DNA of 64,000 nt from the NCBI GenBank assembly GCA_017962495.1, contig JAGCVH010000058.1, positions 37,842-101,841 on the forward strand, in the 5' to 3' direction. The notes under the pieces were generated by a model that saw only the letters and a list, made by a program, of their open reading frames with translations, did not search any database and had not been told where the DNA came from. Positions 35,122 to 44,202 of the stretch are shown here, in pieces. Numbering within the stretch: position 1 is the stretch's first letter; the number at the start of each line of letters is the position of its first letter. This DNA comes from Bacteroidaceae bacterium. GTDB lineage: Bacteria; Bacteroidota; Bacteroidia; Bacteroidales; Bacteroidaceae. The translations under genes were made by a program, and so were the position numbers.

Positions 35122-37872
35122 TTATTTCACTCTTACCTTCACATGTTGTTTTCCGTTGGTGACAATATACACTCCAGCAGGAAGGGGTTGGCCCATTCTA
35201 ACTTGTGCTCCACTGGTGGAATAGGCTTTCAGGCCTTTGCCATCAGCATAAATAGCATTGTTGTGTACACTTACTGAGAATCCGAGGTTCTTCTTAACAC
35301 CTTCGATTGCCGTTGGGACGATGATGGGTTCTTCGTCACCCGTTCCGTTGGGATCATCACTGATAATGAACCAACCTATATAATCACCATTGGCTTTCGC
35401 ATTGTTTGTGGTGGTACTTGTGCTGGTTCCATCGACTTGGCGACGGATACTTGCAGAGTGTACACCTTTGCCATCATCAACGGTGCTATGCATGCGGAAC
35501 ACACTTGCCTTGTCGTAGTTGTCGGTCTGCGATGCTGCGATGATGAATGGGTTGATAAAGAACAATGAGTCGCCTGCTTCGTTGCGGAATGTTACAGTTT
35601 GGCGTGCGCTTCCGCCTACTGGCGTCTCTTTGTCAAGACCCACGGTGAGCATCTTTCCGTTACCGATGGAAATCTGGCCGGGAGTTGCAGCAAAGTAGTT
35701 CACGTTCTGTCCGTTAAAGGCTGTTGTAACACCTTCTTGTCGCACAAGCTTCACTTTAAAGCCCGTATTTGTTACGCCATAAACCCTGACGGTAACAGGA
35801 GGATATGTTGCGATGCTGGTGTTCTGCTGAGCAACAACCACAGGCGTTACACCCTCAGGGAAAGCTTCTGGGAAGGTGATTTCCACTTCGTCGCCCTTAA
35901 TGCTTCCGGCTTTCTGTGATATAATCATCATGTAGTCGTTAAGATGATATATCGTGTCGGGTGGAAGAACCAGGTAGCTGACAGTCTCGGTAGAATTGAA
36001 TGTGGCGGGGGTTGTCAACTGCCAGGGATAGAATCGGAATTTGAAACTCGTCTTGCCAAGGGATTGTATCTGATTGGTTATACCATTGGACGCGTTCTTG
36101 TTCGACATCATTCCCATTACCACGTATGGTGCTGACTCCTGGGCGACAATGTCGGTTGTAACGGGTTCCGTGTTAGCAATCTTCAACTCTCCATATTGCA
36201 GAGAACCGACAGCATTAGCTGCAGAGATGGTTATGCTGGCTTCACCCGTACTAAACTTCTTGCCCTCATAATATTCGGTGGCACGATAGTAGTAGATGCC
36301 GGGGTCGGAAATATTATCAGTAAAGGTATAGGAGACATCTTCCGCACTGGACTTGTCCTTAGGATCTACATTGCCCCGTTTAACCCATTTGGTTGTGTTT
36401 GGCAATTTGCATTCAACGATAATGCTGTCCAGCATATCGCCGTTGGGGTCACGCCAGACGATGGTTGCCTGCTTCTTGGTCTTGTTGTAAGTGGCGCTGA
36501 TGCCGTAAGGAGCCTTATAGACAACTTTGGGAATGTATTCATACTTCTTATTGTATGCCAGTCCAGTTTCCATGGAGGCATAATACTCTCCCAGTGCTGT
36601 CAGCTTACCGTTTTCGTAAACATGAGCCTTACTTTCGCTGTTCCAATAGGCGTAGCGCTCCACGCGTGGATTGCTGTTGAGCGTTGTCAGGATGTTCTTT
36701 GTCTCATTGAGGATGGTGTTTTCGTTGTTTGTGCCGAAAGCGCCGTTCTTATTCCACGATGCACCCCATATCCACTCGGAAATCCAGATGGGACGTCCCT
36801 TGCCATAGTTGTCGCTATACCAATTGAGGTTGTTGAAGCCAGAAGCCCAATAGCAATGCAAGTCCAGAATGTCGCAACGCCATCCACGAGCATCGATACT
36901 GTCGATAAACGACTTCAGGTGGTTCATGCTACCGTCGTGGGACGATTCGGAGCAGAGACGCATACCCGTACGCATCAGGTTCTGCCAGTTGGCAAGCACT
37001 TCATCTACTGTCTGCGGATGGTCGTCGGCGGAGTTGCCTGGTTCGTTATTTGTCTTCATGTGACACGAACCTGTGACGCCTCCACATGTTGCTACAGAAG
37101 GCCAGTCTTCGTAGATGTGGTTGGGAACCCATTCCACATCGGGAAGTAATGAGGCGTTTCCTTGCGCCCAGTCATAGCACCAAGAGGAGTTCAGGGCTGC
37201 ATTGGCATTTTTGTCTCCGTTGCTGGCAAGACCTTTCTTTTGTGCATCGTACCACTTGAAGATACGATAACTTGAAATGCGACCGTCGAGAACATGGGGT
37301 AGGGTTGCCAGCTCCAGGTCCTCGGTGTCGGCAATGAAGCAACGGCTATATCCCCAACCTCCAGTGCCGACAGCAAAGGTGACCATGTATCCGCGCTTCA
37401 GCTTGAAGCTACGAATCTGATTGTTGAGTTGCTTGACTGACAACGTATTCATAAAGCCTCCAGTGTTTCCCGTACCGTACGTGTTGTATGACTCGCCTTC
37501 AAAGTTTTGCTCGGTATAGCAAGTCAAAGGCTTAATGGTTCGGCTGTATGGCATTACGATTGCTCCCTGGGCATACATCTTTACCTGACAGTTGACATCG
37601 TTCTTTGCCGCCTCGCCATTGATGAGAATATTGCCCATCAGTTGGCTGATGACCTTGCTCGGACGGATGTTCTTGAAAATCAGTACAGCATGCTCCGTAT
37701 TCTGAATGTCAACACTCCCAGCTGTGGCAAAAGGTGTTTGGCTGGTTATCACGTAGTCTACATCAGTAGTCAGTGTCACTCCGCTTGTTACTTGGGTGAC
37801 CTGCGTGATAGTGTTTCCTGCTAACGCCGTTGATGATACCAGCAACGCCGCTAAGAATGCTTTCAGTTTCAT
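35122..37872 (-). CDS. GH128-like (Asl1-type) glycosidase with Fn3 domain and T9SS-like C-terminal tail
   Basis: A 916-residue secreted protein with signal peptide MKLKAFLAALLVSSTALAGN. The middle domain (about residues 200-445) resembles the Asl1/GH128 catalytic core, known for beta-1,3-glucanase activity: TNNEPGN carries a candidate acid/base E277 and WISEWIWG the candidate nucleophile E366, with DILDLHCYW between. A fibronectin-III-like domain follows (about 455-560). The last 60 residues (LKAYSTSGAQV...LPAGVYIVTNGKQHVKVRVK) look like a type IX secretion sorting domain, implying export to the surface or medium. The N-terminal 190 residues are a beta-rich region of unknown role. The family call is from motifs only. 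Confidence 0.75.
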   Translation of the reverse strand: MKLKAFLAALLVSSTALAGNTITQVTQVTSGVTLTTDVDYVITSQTPFATAGSVDIQNTEHAVLIFKNIRPSKVISQLMGNILINGEAAKNDVNCQVKMYAQGAIVMPYSRTIKPLTCYTEQNFEGESYNTYGTGNTGGFMNTLSVKQLNNQIRSFKLKRGYMVTFAVGTGGWGYSRCFIADTEDLELATLPHVLDGRISSYRIFKWYDAQKKGLASNGDKNANAALNSSWCYDWAQGNASLLPDVEWVPNHIYEDWPSVATCGGVTGSCHMKTNNEPGNSADDHPQTVDEVLANWQNLMRTGMRLCSESSHDGSMNHLKSFIDSIDARGWRCDILDLHCYWASGFNNLNWYSDNYGKGRPIWISEWIWGASWNKNGAFGTNNENTILNETKNILTTLNSNPRVERYAYWNSESKAHVYENGKLTALGEYYASMETGLAYNKKYEYIPKVVYKAPYGISATYNKTKKQATIVWRDPNGDMLDSIIVECKLPNTTKWVKRGNVDPKDKSSAEDVSYTFTDNISDPGIYYYRATEYYEGKKFSTGEASITISAANAVGSLQYGELKIANTEPVTTDIVAQESAPYVVMGMMSNKNASNGITNQIQSLGKTSFKFRFYPWQLTTPATFNSTETVSYLVLPPDTIYHLNDYMMIISQKAGSIKGDEVEITFPEAFPEGVTPVVVAQQNTSIATYPPVTVRVYGVTNTGFKVKLVRQEGVTTAFNGQNVNYFAATPGQISIGNGKMLTVGLDKETPVGGSARQTVTFRNEAGDSLFFINPFIIAASQTDNYDKASVFRMHSTVDDGKGVHSASIRRQVDGTSTSTTTNNAKANGDYIGWFIISDDPNGTGDEEPIIVPTAIEGVKKNLGFSVSVHNNAIYADGKGLKAYSTSGAQVRMGQPLPAGVYIVTNGKQHVKVRVK

Positions 37873-37877
37873 AATTC

Positions 37878-39017
37878 TTATTTTAGGAATTTCTGTATAA
37901 TCTTGGCCTGAGCCTTATATGCCTTTGCAGAGGCTTTTCCTTTCAGCACTTGTTGAGTCTTGTCGAGTAAAGCCTTGCGTCCGTCGAGTTGTTCCAGAGT
38001 GAAAGTGGGAACGCTGCGTGTGCGCAGTTCCTGATTGGCTTGCATGAGAGCATCCCATGACTGCAGCAGTTCCAATTCGTCCTTTGTAATGGCAATTACC
38101 GTGCCGTGACGCGGAGTGAAGGCTCCTGTGGTTTGTGTGTCTTGTACTTGCTTGAAGGTACGCAGATCCGTCGATTTGCAGAACTGGTAATGTCCGCTGG
38201 TGTAGCAATCGTACATGAGCACCCAAGTGCCATCGAACAGACGGAAGACTCCGCTTCCCTCAACGGCCTTGTTCGTGTCTTGGCACATACCGGGTTGCAG
38301 TTCCCATTTCGACTTGTCGTGCAGAACGGGAGTGATGAATTGCTTAATGCCTTTCTGGCGTTGTCCTTCGGTCTTGAAGAAGACGTGGTACAAACCGTCG
38401 TCGTCTCGCACGATATCGGTGTCGATGCTGGCGTTCTCTACGTCGAAGAGAACCTTGGGCTCACCCTCCAGGTCGCTGAAGTCGCTATTGGCATAGGCGT
38501 AGTAAACACGGTCGTAAGGGCATGAACCATCGTCGGTGAGGATGGAGAAGTATACCATGTACTTGCCAGCTTCTTTATCAAAGATGGTTTGAGGCGCCCA
38601 CACGCGCGTTACGTGCTCGAACATTGTTCCCTTATAGCGTTCGGGGAAGTGGATGGTGTGGTGTTGCCAGTGGATGAGGTCACGACTGCGCAAGAGCACC
38701 ATTCCACGGTTGCTGCTCCATCCGAGGCTCGAACGCATGTCGGTCACTACCTGATAGAACCATCCGTCCTCACCGCGCAGGATGTGGGGGTCGCGTACGC
38801 ACTTTGTCAATGCTATCGAGTCGCTTGCAATCACGGGTAGTCCGTTGTTCATGGGAGTGTAGTTCCATCCGTCGTTGCTCAGGGCATAACAAATCTGTTC
38901 TTGCTCAGGTGCATTGCCCGTGAAATAGGTAAACAGGTAGGCTACATAGTTCTTGTTGGATGCTGCGTTGCACAACATGCTCAGCAACAGGGCCAGTGTG
39001 AAGGTAAGTTTTCTCAT
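37878..39017 (-). CDS. GH43-like five-bladed propeller glycosidase
   Basis: A 379-residue exported protein with signal peptide ending about CNAAS (residue 20). The GH43-type catalytic set is visible: RDPHIL with base D76, the RVWAPQ motif at 138-143, IDTDIVRDDDG with modulating Asp199, and VEGSGVF with candidate acid E253. GH43 enzymes mostly remove arabinose, xylose or galactose from plant polysaccharides; the actual substrate is not deducible. The GH128-like gene starts 5 bp downstream, so the two form an operon with its own promoter and terminator. Confidence 0.8.
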   Translation of the reverse strand: MRKLTFTLALLLSMLCNAASNKNYVAYLFTYFTGNAPEQEQICYALSNDGWNYTPMNNGLPVIASDSIALTKCVRDPHILRGEDGWFYQVVTDMRSSLGWSSNRGMVLLRSRDLIHWQHHTIHFPERYKGTMFEHVTRVWAPQTIFDKEAGKYMVYFSILTDDGSCPYDRVYYAYANSDFSDLEGEPKVLFDVENASIDTDIVRDDDGLYHVFFKTEGQRQKGIKQFITPVLHDKSKWELQPGMCQDTNKAVEGSGVFRLFDGTWVLMYDCYTSGHYQFCKSTDLRTFKQVQDTQTTGAFTPRHGTVIAITKDELELLQSWDALMQANQELRTRSVPTFTLEQLDGRKALLDKTQQVLKGKASAKAYKAQAKIIQKFLK

Positions 39018-39076
39018 TTTCAGTTATGTTTTTTAATTTGATATCTGACAGTTAGGTCTAAGGCATATTTCGACTA

Positions 39077-39107
39077 CAAATATAATAATATTTGTTGAAA
39101 TGGCAAA
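39077..39107 (-). promoter_or_regulatory. Promoter of the GH43-GH128 operon
   Basis: On the minus strand TTTG (39107-39104), a 19-bp spacer and TATATTTG (39084-39077) match the Bacteroidota consensus exactly. The predicted start is about 39071, with a leader of about 54 nt. Confidence 0.85.
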
Positions 39108-39173
39108 ACATTCTTCGCTTTTTTTATTAAATTAAGGTAAGTTCATCCTTTGTGGGATTGTGTTGCCGTAAAC

Positions 39174-39390
39174 GTGACATTGTGACATTGTGACATTTAG
39201 TTTTTTCGTAATTTGGAAGGAGGTTACAATCAGTTATTTTCTTTCTGCAGAGATTTATAAATTATAAGGATTATAATTTATATTATATATTATAATTTAT
39301 TATAATATATAATATACTTTTTCGTTTCAAGTTCCATTCCGTAAATGCAAAACATCGGATGTCACAATGTCACAATGTCACAATGTCACA
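39174..39390. repeat. Inverted pair of GTGACATT arrays around an AT-rich core
   Basis: Three tandem 8-bp GTGACATT units (39174-39197) face four tandem ATGTCACA units (39359-39390) in the opposite orientation. Between them is a very AT-rich segment with nested TTATAATTTATATTATA-type palindromes (39249-39315). The left array lies about 70 bp upstream of the GH43 promoter. The 439-bp gap contains no ORF of its own. Confidence 0.85.
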
Positions 39391-39412
39391 TTCCGCTGTC
39401 TGGAAATGAAAA

Positions 39413-39438
39413 AGGAGAGCCTCTTTCGAGACTCTCCT
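39413..39438 (-). terminator. Intrinsic terminator of PBP1A and its operon
   Basis: AGGAGAG (39413-39419) and CTCTCCT (39432-39438), extended by CTC/GAG across one mismatch, form the stem with loop TTTC. On the minus strand a T-run follows (TTTTTC). It lies 18 bp after the PBP1A stop. Confidence 0.88.
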
Positions 39439-39456
39439 AACTTGTTGAATATCAAT

Positions 39457-41898
39457 TTACTCATTAACCTCCGAACTGACTGGTTCAATGGGCTCTTGCG
39501 TGCCAGACGGAGCAACTTCATCGGTAATTTCTCCCTCGTTTTCTGTTTCGGAGTCGTCTTCTTCGTCATCCAACGCCGGACGGCGATAATACGAACCCAC
39601 ACACGACCAGCATTGCGGATCTATTTCCTCCTTAGGCGCTTCGAATTTGCGATAGTATTTTGCAAAATGAGCATCCTTTAATAACGATTGTATGAAGTAT
39701 CCAAAGATGGGCAGGGCCGTTCGACTACCTTGTCCCAATGCCCCTGTGCGGAAGTGAATGCTTCGGTATTCGCCACCAACCCATGCACCTGCCACCAAGC
39801 CTGGTGTAACACCCACAAACCATGCATCGGAATGGTTGTTGCTGGTTCCCGTCTTTCCCCCGAATTCAGTGCGATCGAGCACCGGATGAATGTATTGCCA
39901 CAGAGCCGCAGTTGTACCTCCCGGCTCGGTCAGACCAGCTCGCAACATCTGTTGCATGAGGTAGGCAGAACGGTATGGGATGGCTTGTTCTTTTTTGAGC
40001 TTAGGTTCATAGATGACTTTACCATTTCGATTCTCAATGCGAGTGATGAGTACGGGCATGTTGTATATGCCATCGTCGATAATGGTACAATAGGCATTGG
40101 TGAGTTCGAGCAGGTTTACATCACACGCACCAAGACTTAGCGAAGGAATGTTCTCAAGTTTCGTTTTGATACCCATAGCGTGTGCCGTCTTGATGATGTT
40201 GGGAATGCCACATTCGTATCCCAGTTTCACGGCAATGCTGTTGATGCTTCGTGCAAAAGCCGTCTTCAGCGTCATGTTGGCGTGCGTGAAATAGCCATTG
40301 GCATTGTGTGGAGCCCACATCTTCACCTTGCCATTCATCGTATCAGGATAGGCCTTCCACTCATCGAGCCTGCGATCGCAGGGGATAAGGCCTTGGTTCA
40401 TGGCCTCGGTATATACAAATAGTTTGAAGGTGGAACCAGGTTGGCGCATGGCGGTGACTTTGTCGTACTCCCACGAGTTATAGTCAACATCTCCCACCCA
40501 TGCCTTCACTTGCCTTGTGTCGGGCTCTATAGCCACGAAGCCGCAATGCATGAAGTTCACCATATATCGGATGGAATCCATTACGCTGAGTTCGCGTGTT
40601 TCAGGACCGTCGTATGTGAATACCTCCACAGGGTGAGGCTGGTTCATGTAATAATGGATGGAGTCGGCATTGTTGTCGAATTTCTTTGCCAGATAACGGT
40701 ATTCCTGGGTGTTTTTGGCGATGTTCTCTATGAAGTTGGGTATCTCCTTGTATTGCGCGTCTCGCCATGGTGCTGTCGAACCCCAATGCTCCTTGAATCG
40801 TTGTTGTATGACACGCATTTGTTTCAGTGCTGCCGCTTCGGCATATTGCTGGATGCGTGTGTCGAGTGTGGTGTATATCTTCAGTCCGCTTACGTCCAAG
40901 TCGAGCATGTGCTGGGCATTGAACCCAGGTATAAGCCCCCTACGACAAAGGACTTCGACGTAATCCTTCAGCGCCTCACGGAAGTATGGAACGGGACCGA
41001 GCTGGTTGTGACCCGTGGCTCGGGTAGTGGTAATCATGGGCAGGTTTTGCAAGCTGTCAAGCTGTTGTGCTGTAGCAGGTTGTCCGTTGATAATCATCTG
41101 CCCGTAGTTGTACAGGTTTGCCAAGACCACATTGCGGCGTTCCGTACTGTTCTTCGGATTGCGTTTGGGATTATAGGTACTAGTGGCTTTTAATAGGCCT
41201 ACAAGCGTTGCTGCTTGTTCGTAGGTGAGGTTGTCAGGCATGGTGGCAAAGTAAGTCTCACACGCCGTTTTTATGCCGTATGCGTTATTTCCGAAGTCAA
41301 CGGTATTGAAATACATGGTTAGAATCTCTTCTTTCGAGAAGAGCATTTCCAACTTCGTTGCCACAATCCACTCTTTGAGTTTAATCGTAAGCATTCGTGT
41401 GGCAGGGAACTTGTCAAGGAGACCCGTCGAGTATTCTTCTTTCGTTCGGACGCGGAACAGGTTCTTTGCCAACTGTTGCGTGATGGTGCTTGCTCCGCGT
41501 GCATGCCCGCCAAACATATCTTTTATTGCGGCAAAGATGCCCTTAAAGTCGATGCCGTGATGGTGATAGAACCGTTCGTCTTCGGTAGCAATGAGTGTGC
41601 GGACAAGTATGGGACTGATTTCCTCAAACGATACGGGTGTTCTGTTCTCGTCGTAGAAGCGTCCTATAGGTACGCTGTCGGCACTGATGATGATACTTGC
41701 CTCGTTGGTGACGGGGTTCTTGATGTCGCTAAAGCCTGGCGAACGACCGAAAAGCCACAGAAAGTTCATGTCGACAGCTCCAAGGAACAACAGGAACAAC
41801 AGCATGAGGGTGGCCATCCAAACGATTGTCCGCTTCCACCACGGTCCACCATACATGTCCTTAAAGACGCTTTTCGTTTTATTCCAAAATGCTTTCAT
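39457..41898 (-). CDS. Bifunctional penicillin-binding protein 1A
   Basis: An 813-residue class A PBP that polymerises and cross-links peptidoglycan. One N-terminal membrane segment (about residues 24-41) precedes the GT51 glycosyltransferase domain with ATEDERFYHHHGID (catalytic E106) and GASTITQQLAKNLF (135-148). The transpeptidase domain has the active-site S489 in GSTFK, the SIN motif at 551-553 and KTGTS at 682-686. The tail after about 770 is acidic and low-complexity (DDEEDDSETENEGEITDE). Its start overlaps the miaA stop by 20 bases, and it ends the long minus-strand run at the terminator. Confidence 0.96.
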   Translation of the reverse strand: MKAFWNKTKSVFKDMYGGPWWKRTIVWMATLMLLFLLFLGAVDMNFLWLFGRSPGFSDIKNPVTNEASIIISADSVPIGRFYDENRTPVSFEEISPILVRTLIATEDERFYHHHGIDFKGIFAAIKDMFGGHARGASTITQQLAKNLFRVRTKEEYSTGLLDKFPATRMLTIKLKEWIVATKLEMLFSKEEILTMYFNTVDFGNNAYGIKTACETYFATMPDNLTYEQAATLVGLLKATSTYNPKRNPKNSTERRNVVLANLYNYGQMIINGQPATAQQLDSLQNLPMITTTRATGHNQLGPVPYFREALKDYVEVLCRRGLIPGFNAQHMLDLDVSGLKIYTTLDTRIQQYAEAAALKQMRVIQQRFKEHWGSTAPWRDAQYKEIPNFIENIAKNTQEYRYLAKKFDNNADSIHYYMNQPHPVEVFTYDGPETRELSVMDSIRYMVNFMHCGFVAIEPDTRQVKAWVGDVDYNSWEYDKVTAMRQPGSTFKLFVYTEAMNQGLIPCDRRLDEWKAYPDTMNGKVKMWAPHNANGYFTHANMTLKTAFARSINSIAVKLGYECGIPNIIKTAHAMGIKTKLENIPSLSLGACDVNLLELTNAYCTIIDDGIYNMPVLITRIENRNGKVIYEPKLKKEQAIPYRSAYLMQQMLRAGLTEPGGTTAALWQYIHPVLDRTEFGGKTGTSNNHSDAWFVGVTPGLVAGAWVGGEYRSIHFRTGALGQGSRTALPIFGYFIQSLLKDAHFAKYYRKFEAPKEEIDPQCWSCVGSYYRRPALDDEEDDSETENEGEITDEVAPSGTQEPIEPVSSEVNE

Positions 41899-42793
41899 GT
41901 ATTTTCCGATTTATATGTTCTTTTATTTGCGAGATATCGTCGGGATGGAACCAGGCAATTTGCTCATCATGCTGGAACCAGGTCAGTTGTTTCTTGGCAT
42001 ACACGCGAGTGTTCTTCTTTATTCTCTCCACTGCCATCTCCAAAGGCCATTCGCCATCGATTACGCGAAAGAGTTCCTTGTAGCCAACGGTATTCAGTGC
42101 GTTGCAATGTCGGAAGGGGATGAGGTTTTGCACTTCATCCATCAGTCCGTCGTTCATCATCTGGTCAACTCTCGCATTGATTCTTGCGAACAATTCCTCG
42201 CGAGGGCGATTGAGTCCAATCTTGATGATTTGGAAAGGTCTTTCCTTGTGGGTGTTGGTGCGGAATTCCGAATAAGGGCGTCCGCTCATAAGACACACTT
42301 CAAGGGCATGAACCACCCTGCGCACGTTTTTCTTGTCAACGATGTCGTAGTAGGCAGGGTCGAGCGTGCGAAGTTCCTCTGCCAGAGGTTCGAGACCCTC
42401 CGTGGCGAGCCTTTCCTTGACGGCGGTTCGTATCTCTTCGCTAATGGTGGGAATGTCGTCGATGCCTCGACAAACCGCGTCGATGTACATCATGCTTCCT
42501 CCCGACATCAGTAGTGTGTCGTGGGTTTGAAAGAGTTCGTGGGTCAGTTGGAGCACGTCGGCCTCGTATTGCGCGGCATTGTAATAGTCGTCCAACTTCA
42601 GCGTGCCAACGAAATAGTGCTTAACGCGTTGCATTTGCTCGGGAGTCGGTGATGCCGTACCGATGCGCAGGTCGGCAAACAACTGACGACTATCGCAATT
42701 GATAATAGGGCTTCCAAGCATCTCTGCAAGAGAAAGGCTTAGGTCCGTCTTACCAACGGCGGTAGGGCCAAGCAATACAACAAGCGACTTCAT
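41879..42793 (-). CDS. miaA: tRNA dimethylallyltransferase
   Basis: Transfers a dimethylallyl group to A37 of tRNAs that read UNN codons. The 304 residues start MKSLVVLLGPTAVGKTDLS, with the P-loop at 9-16. INCDSRQLFADLRIGTASPT is the DSxQ/Y substrate motif region, and LMSGGSMMYIDAVCRGIDDIP and DKKNVRRVVHALEV follow. The gene order with PBP1A overlapping its 3' end suggests cotranscription with the Lpx genes upstream. Confidence 0.97.
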   Translation of the reverse strand: MKSLVVLLGPTAVGKTDLSLSLAEMLGSPIINCDSRQLFADLRIGTASPTPEQMQRVKHYFVGTLKLDDYYNAAQYEADVLQLTHELFQTHDTLLMSGGSMMYIDAVCRGIDDIPTISEEIRTAVKERLATEGLEPLAEELRTLDPAYYDIVDKKNVRRVVHALEVCLMSGRPYSEFRTNTHKERPFQIIKIGLNRPREELFARINARVDQMMNDGLMDEVQNLIPFRHCNALNTVGYKELFRVIDGEWPLEMAVERIKKNTRVYAKKQLTWFQHDEQIAWFHPDDISQIKEHINRKIHESILE

Positions 42794-42801
42794 CGTTCTG
42801 C

Positions 42802-43332
42802 CTAATCCAAGATGTCGAAGCCTTCCATGTCAAGGTCTTCCTCCTCGAAGCCGTCCTCTCCATAAAACTCTTCCTCGAGTTCCTCGGAAATTACGATGGG
42901 ACTGATGACCTCATCCTCTTGCAACAATTGTGGAGGTGCTTCGCCGTGACGGCGTGTGAGTATGCCTTCCGGCGCTACAGGGTCGCCGAATGAGGTTTCG
43001 GTGAGTTCTATGAGGAACATTCGACGGTCCTCAGGGTCGAAACGATAGGTGATGCGTTGCCCTTCGTCCTCAAGGAACTCTCCCAGGTCGGTGTCGGACA
43101 TCAAGTACACGTCCTCGTCGATGCTCACATTGTCCTCGTCGCTAAGGAGTATGCGTTGGGTGGGCTTCCAGTGTTCGTCGCATATAAAGAACCGTTGGCC
43201 TTGCATCTCCTGATATCCGCAATGGCGGAGAATTAACCTATGGAGGTCGGCAAACGAGGAGTCGGCGTCAATCTTGAATTCGAGGATGAAATCCTCTACT
43301 TCATTGCTTATTAGTGTCAGTCGTAATGTCAT
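42802..43332 (-). CDS. pRiA4b ORF-3-like protein
   Basis: A 176-residue acidic soluble protein. The first 140 residues (IDADSSFADLHRLILRHCGYQEMQGQRFFICD...RITYRFD) fit the plasmid pRiA4b ORF-3-like fold, a family common on chromosomes despite its name and without a settled function. The C-terminus is very acidic (EEELEEEFYGEDGFEEEDLDMEGFDILD), perhaps a protein-protein or nucleic-acid-mimic tail. It sits between lpxA and miaA, 8 bp before miaA. I see no sign of mobile DNA. Confidence 0.75.
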   Translation of the reverse strand: MTLRLTLISNEVEDFILEFKIDADSSFADLHRLILRHCGYQEMQGQRFFICDEHWKPTQRILLSDEDNVSIDEDVYLMSDTDLGEFLEDEGQRITYRFDPEDRRMFLIELTETSFGDPVAPEGILTRRHGEAPPQLLQEDEVISPIVISEELEEEFYGEDGFEEEDLDMEGFDILD

Positions 43333-43359
43333 GTTGATTTAAGATTAGGTTTCACGATG

Positions 43360-44127
43360 TTAGCGGATAAACCCGCGTTTCTCTGTATCCTTTATGAAGT
43401 CCAGTATGTATTCCGTCTCAGGCGTCATCCCGATTTCTTCCTTCACGCGTGCAACCTTGTCGGCAAGCAATCCTTCGCCCATGATGATGTTGAAAGCATG
43501 ATGCAGTAGTGTGATGGTTTCAGGCGTGAATCCTCTGCGACGCAGGCCTACCAGGTTGAGGCCGCAATAGCTTGCCGGTTCGCGAGCCGTCATGGTGTAG
43601 GGGAGGATGTTCTGATTGATTTTCGAACCTCCGCCCACCATTGTGTAACCTCCGATTCGGCAGAACTGATGCACCAGTACGTGTGCGCTGAGAATGGCGT
43701 TGTCGTCGATAACGACTTCGCCTGCCAGCTTTGTACCATTACCCAGTATGCATCCATTGCCCACTATCGTGTCGTGAGCCACATGTGCGCCTTCCATCAG
43801 GAGGTTGCCATTTCCAACAACGGTCTTGCCTTTTGCTTTTGTGCCTCGGTTGACGGTGACATTTTCGCGAATCTGGTTGTTGTCGCCTATCTCGGCAGTA
43901 GTGTCTTCGCCCACGAACTTCAGGTCTTGGGGAATGGCGCTAATGACGGCGCCAGGGAAGAAGATGTTGCCGTTGCCAATGCGTGCGCCATAAAGCACGG
44001 TGACGCTATTCATCAGGGTATTGTTGTCGCCTATCACGACATTCTTGTCAATGTAGCAGAAGGGGCCTATTTCACAGTTCTCGCCTATGACTGCCTCAGG
44101 ATGGATGTATGCTAATGGACTTATCAT
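43360..44127 (-). CDS. lpxA: Acyl-ACP--UDP-N-acetylglucosamine O-acyltransferase
   Basis: First step of lipid A synthesis. The 255 residues start with a left-handed beta helix made of hexapeptide repeats (SPLAYIHPEAVIGENCEIGPFCYIDKNVVIGDNN). They include GGTKAKGKTVVGNGNLLMEGAHVAHDTIVG with the catalytic His, and end in the helical C-terminal domain (LLHHAFNIIMGEG). It is downstream of lpxC-fabZ and lpxD, giving a cluster for the first lipid A steps. Confidence 0.96.
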   Translation of the reverse strand: MISPLAYIHPEAVIGENCEIGPFCYIDKNVVIGDNNTLMNSVTVLYGARIGNGNIFFPGAVISAIPQDLKFVGEDTTAEIGDNNQIRENVTVNRGTKAKGKTVVGNGNLLMEGAHVAHDTIVGNGCILGNGTKLAGEVVIDDNAILSAHVLVHQFCRIGGYTMVGGGSKINQNILPYTMTAREPASYCGLNLVGLRRRGFTPETITLLHHAFNIIMGEGLLADKVARVKEEIGMTPETEYILDFIKDTEKRGFIR

Positions 44128-44129
44128 AT

Positions 44130-44200
44130 CAATTCATAATTTTTAATTCATAATTCATAATAATTCTCTTTCCCCTCGGGGGAGGTTGGGAGAGGTGTCT
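44130..44200. repeat. AATTCATAAT repeats and a CCCCTCGGGGGAGG inverted repeat before lpxA
   Basis: The 75-bp gap before lpxA consists of AT-rich AATTCATAAT units next to the lpxA start and a G/C-rich element (TTTCCCCTCGGGGGAGG TTGGGAGAGG). The latter is of the same style as those at 12.02 and 46.9 kb. Confidence 0.7.
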
Positions 44201-44202
44201 CT

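Noticed and set aside
42802-43332. Plasmid or transposon remnant, suggested by the pRiA4b ORF-3 family name
   Set aside because: There is no transposase, terminal repeat or composition shift. The gene sits tightly between lpxA and miaA, and the family is common on chromosomes.
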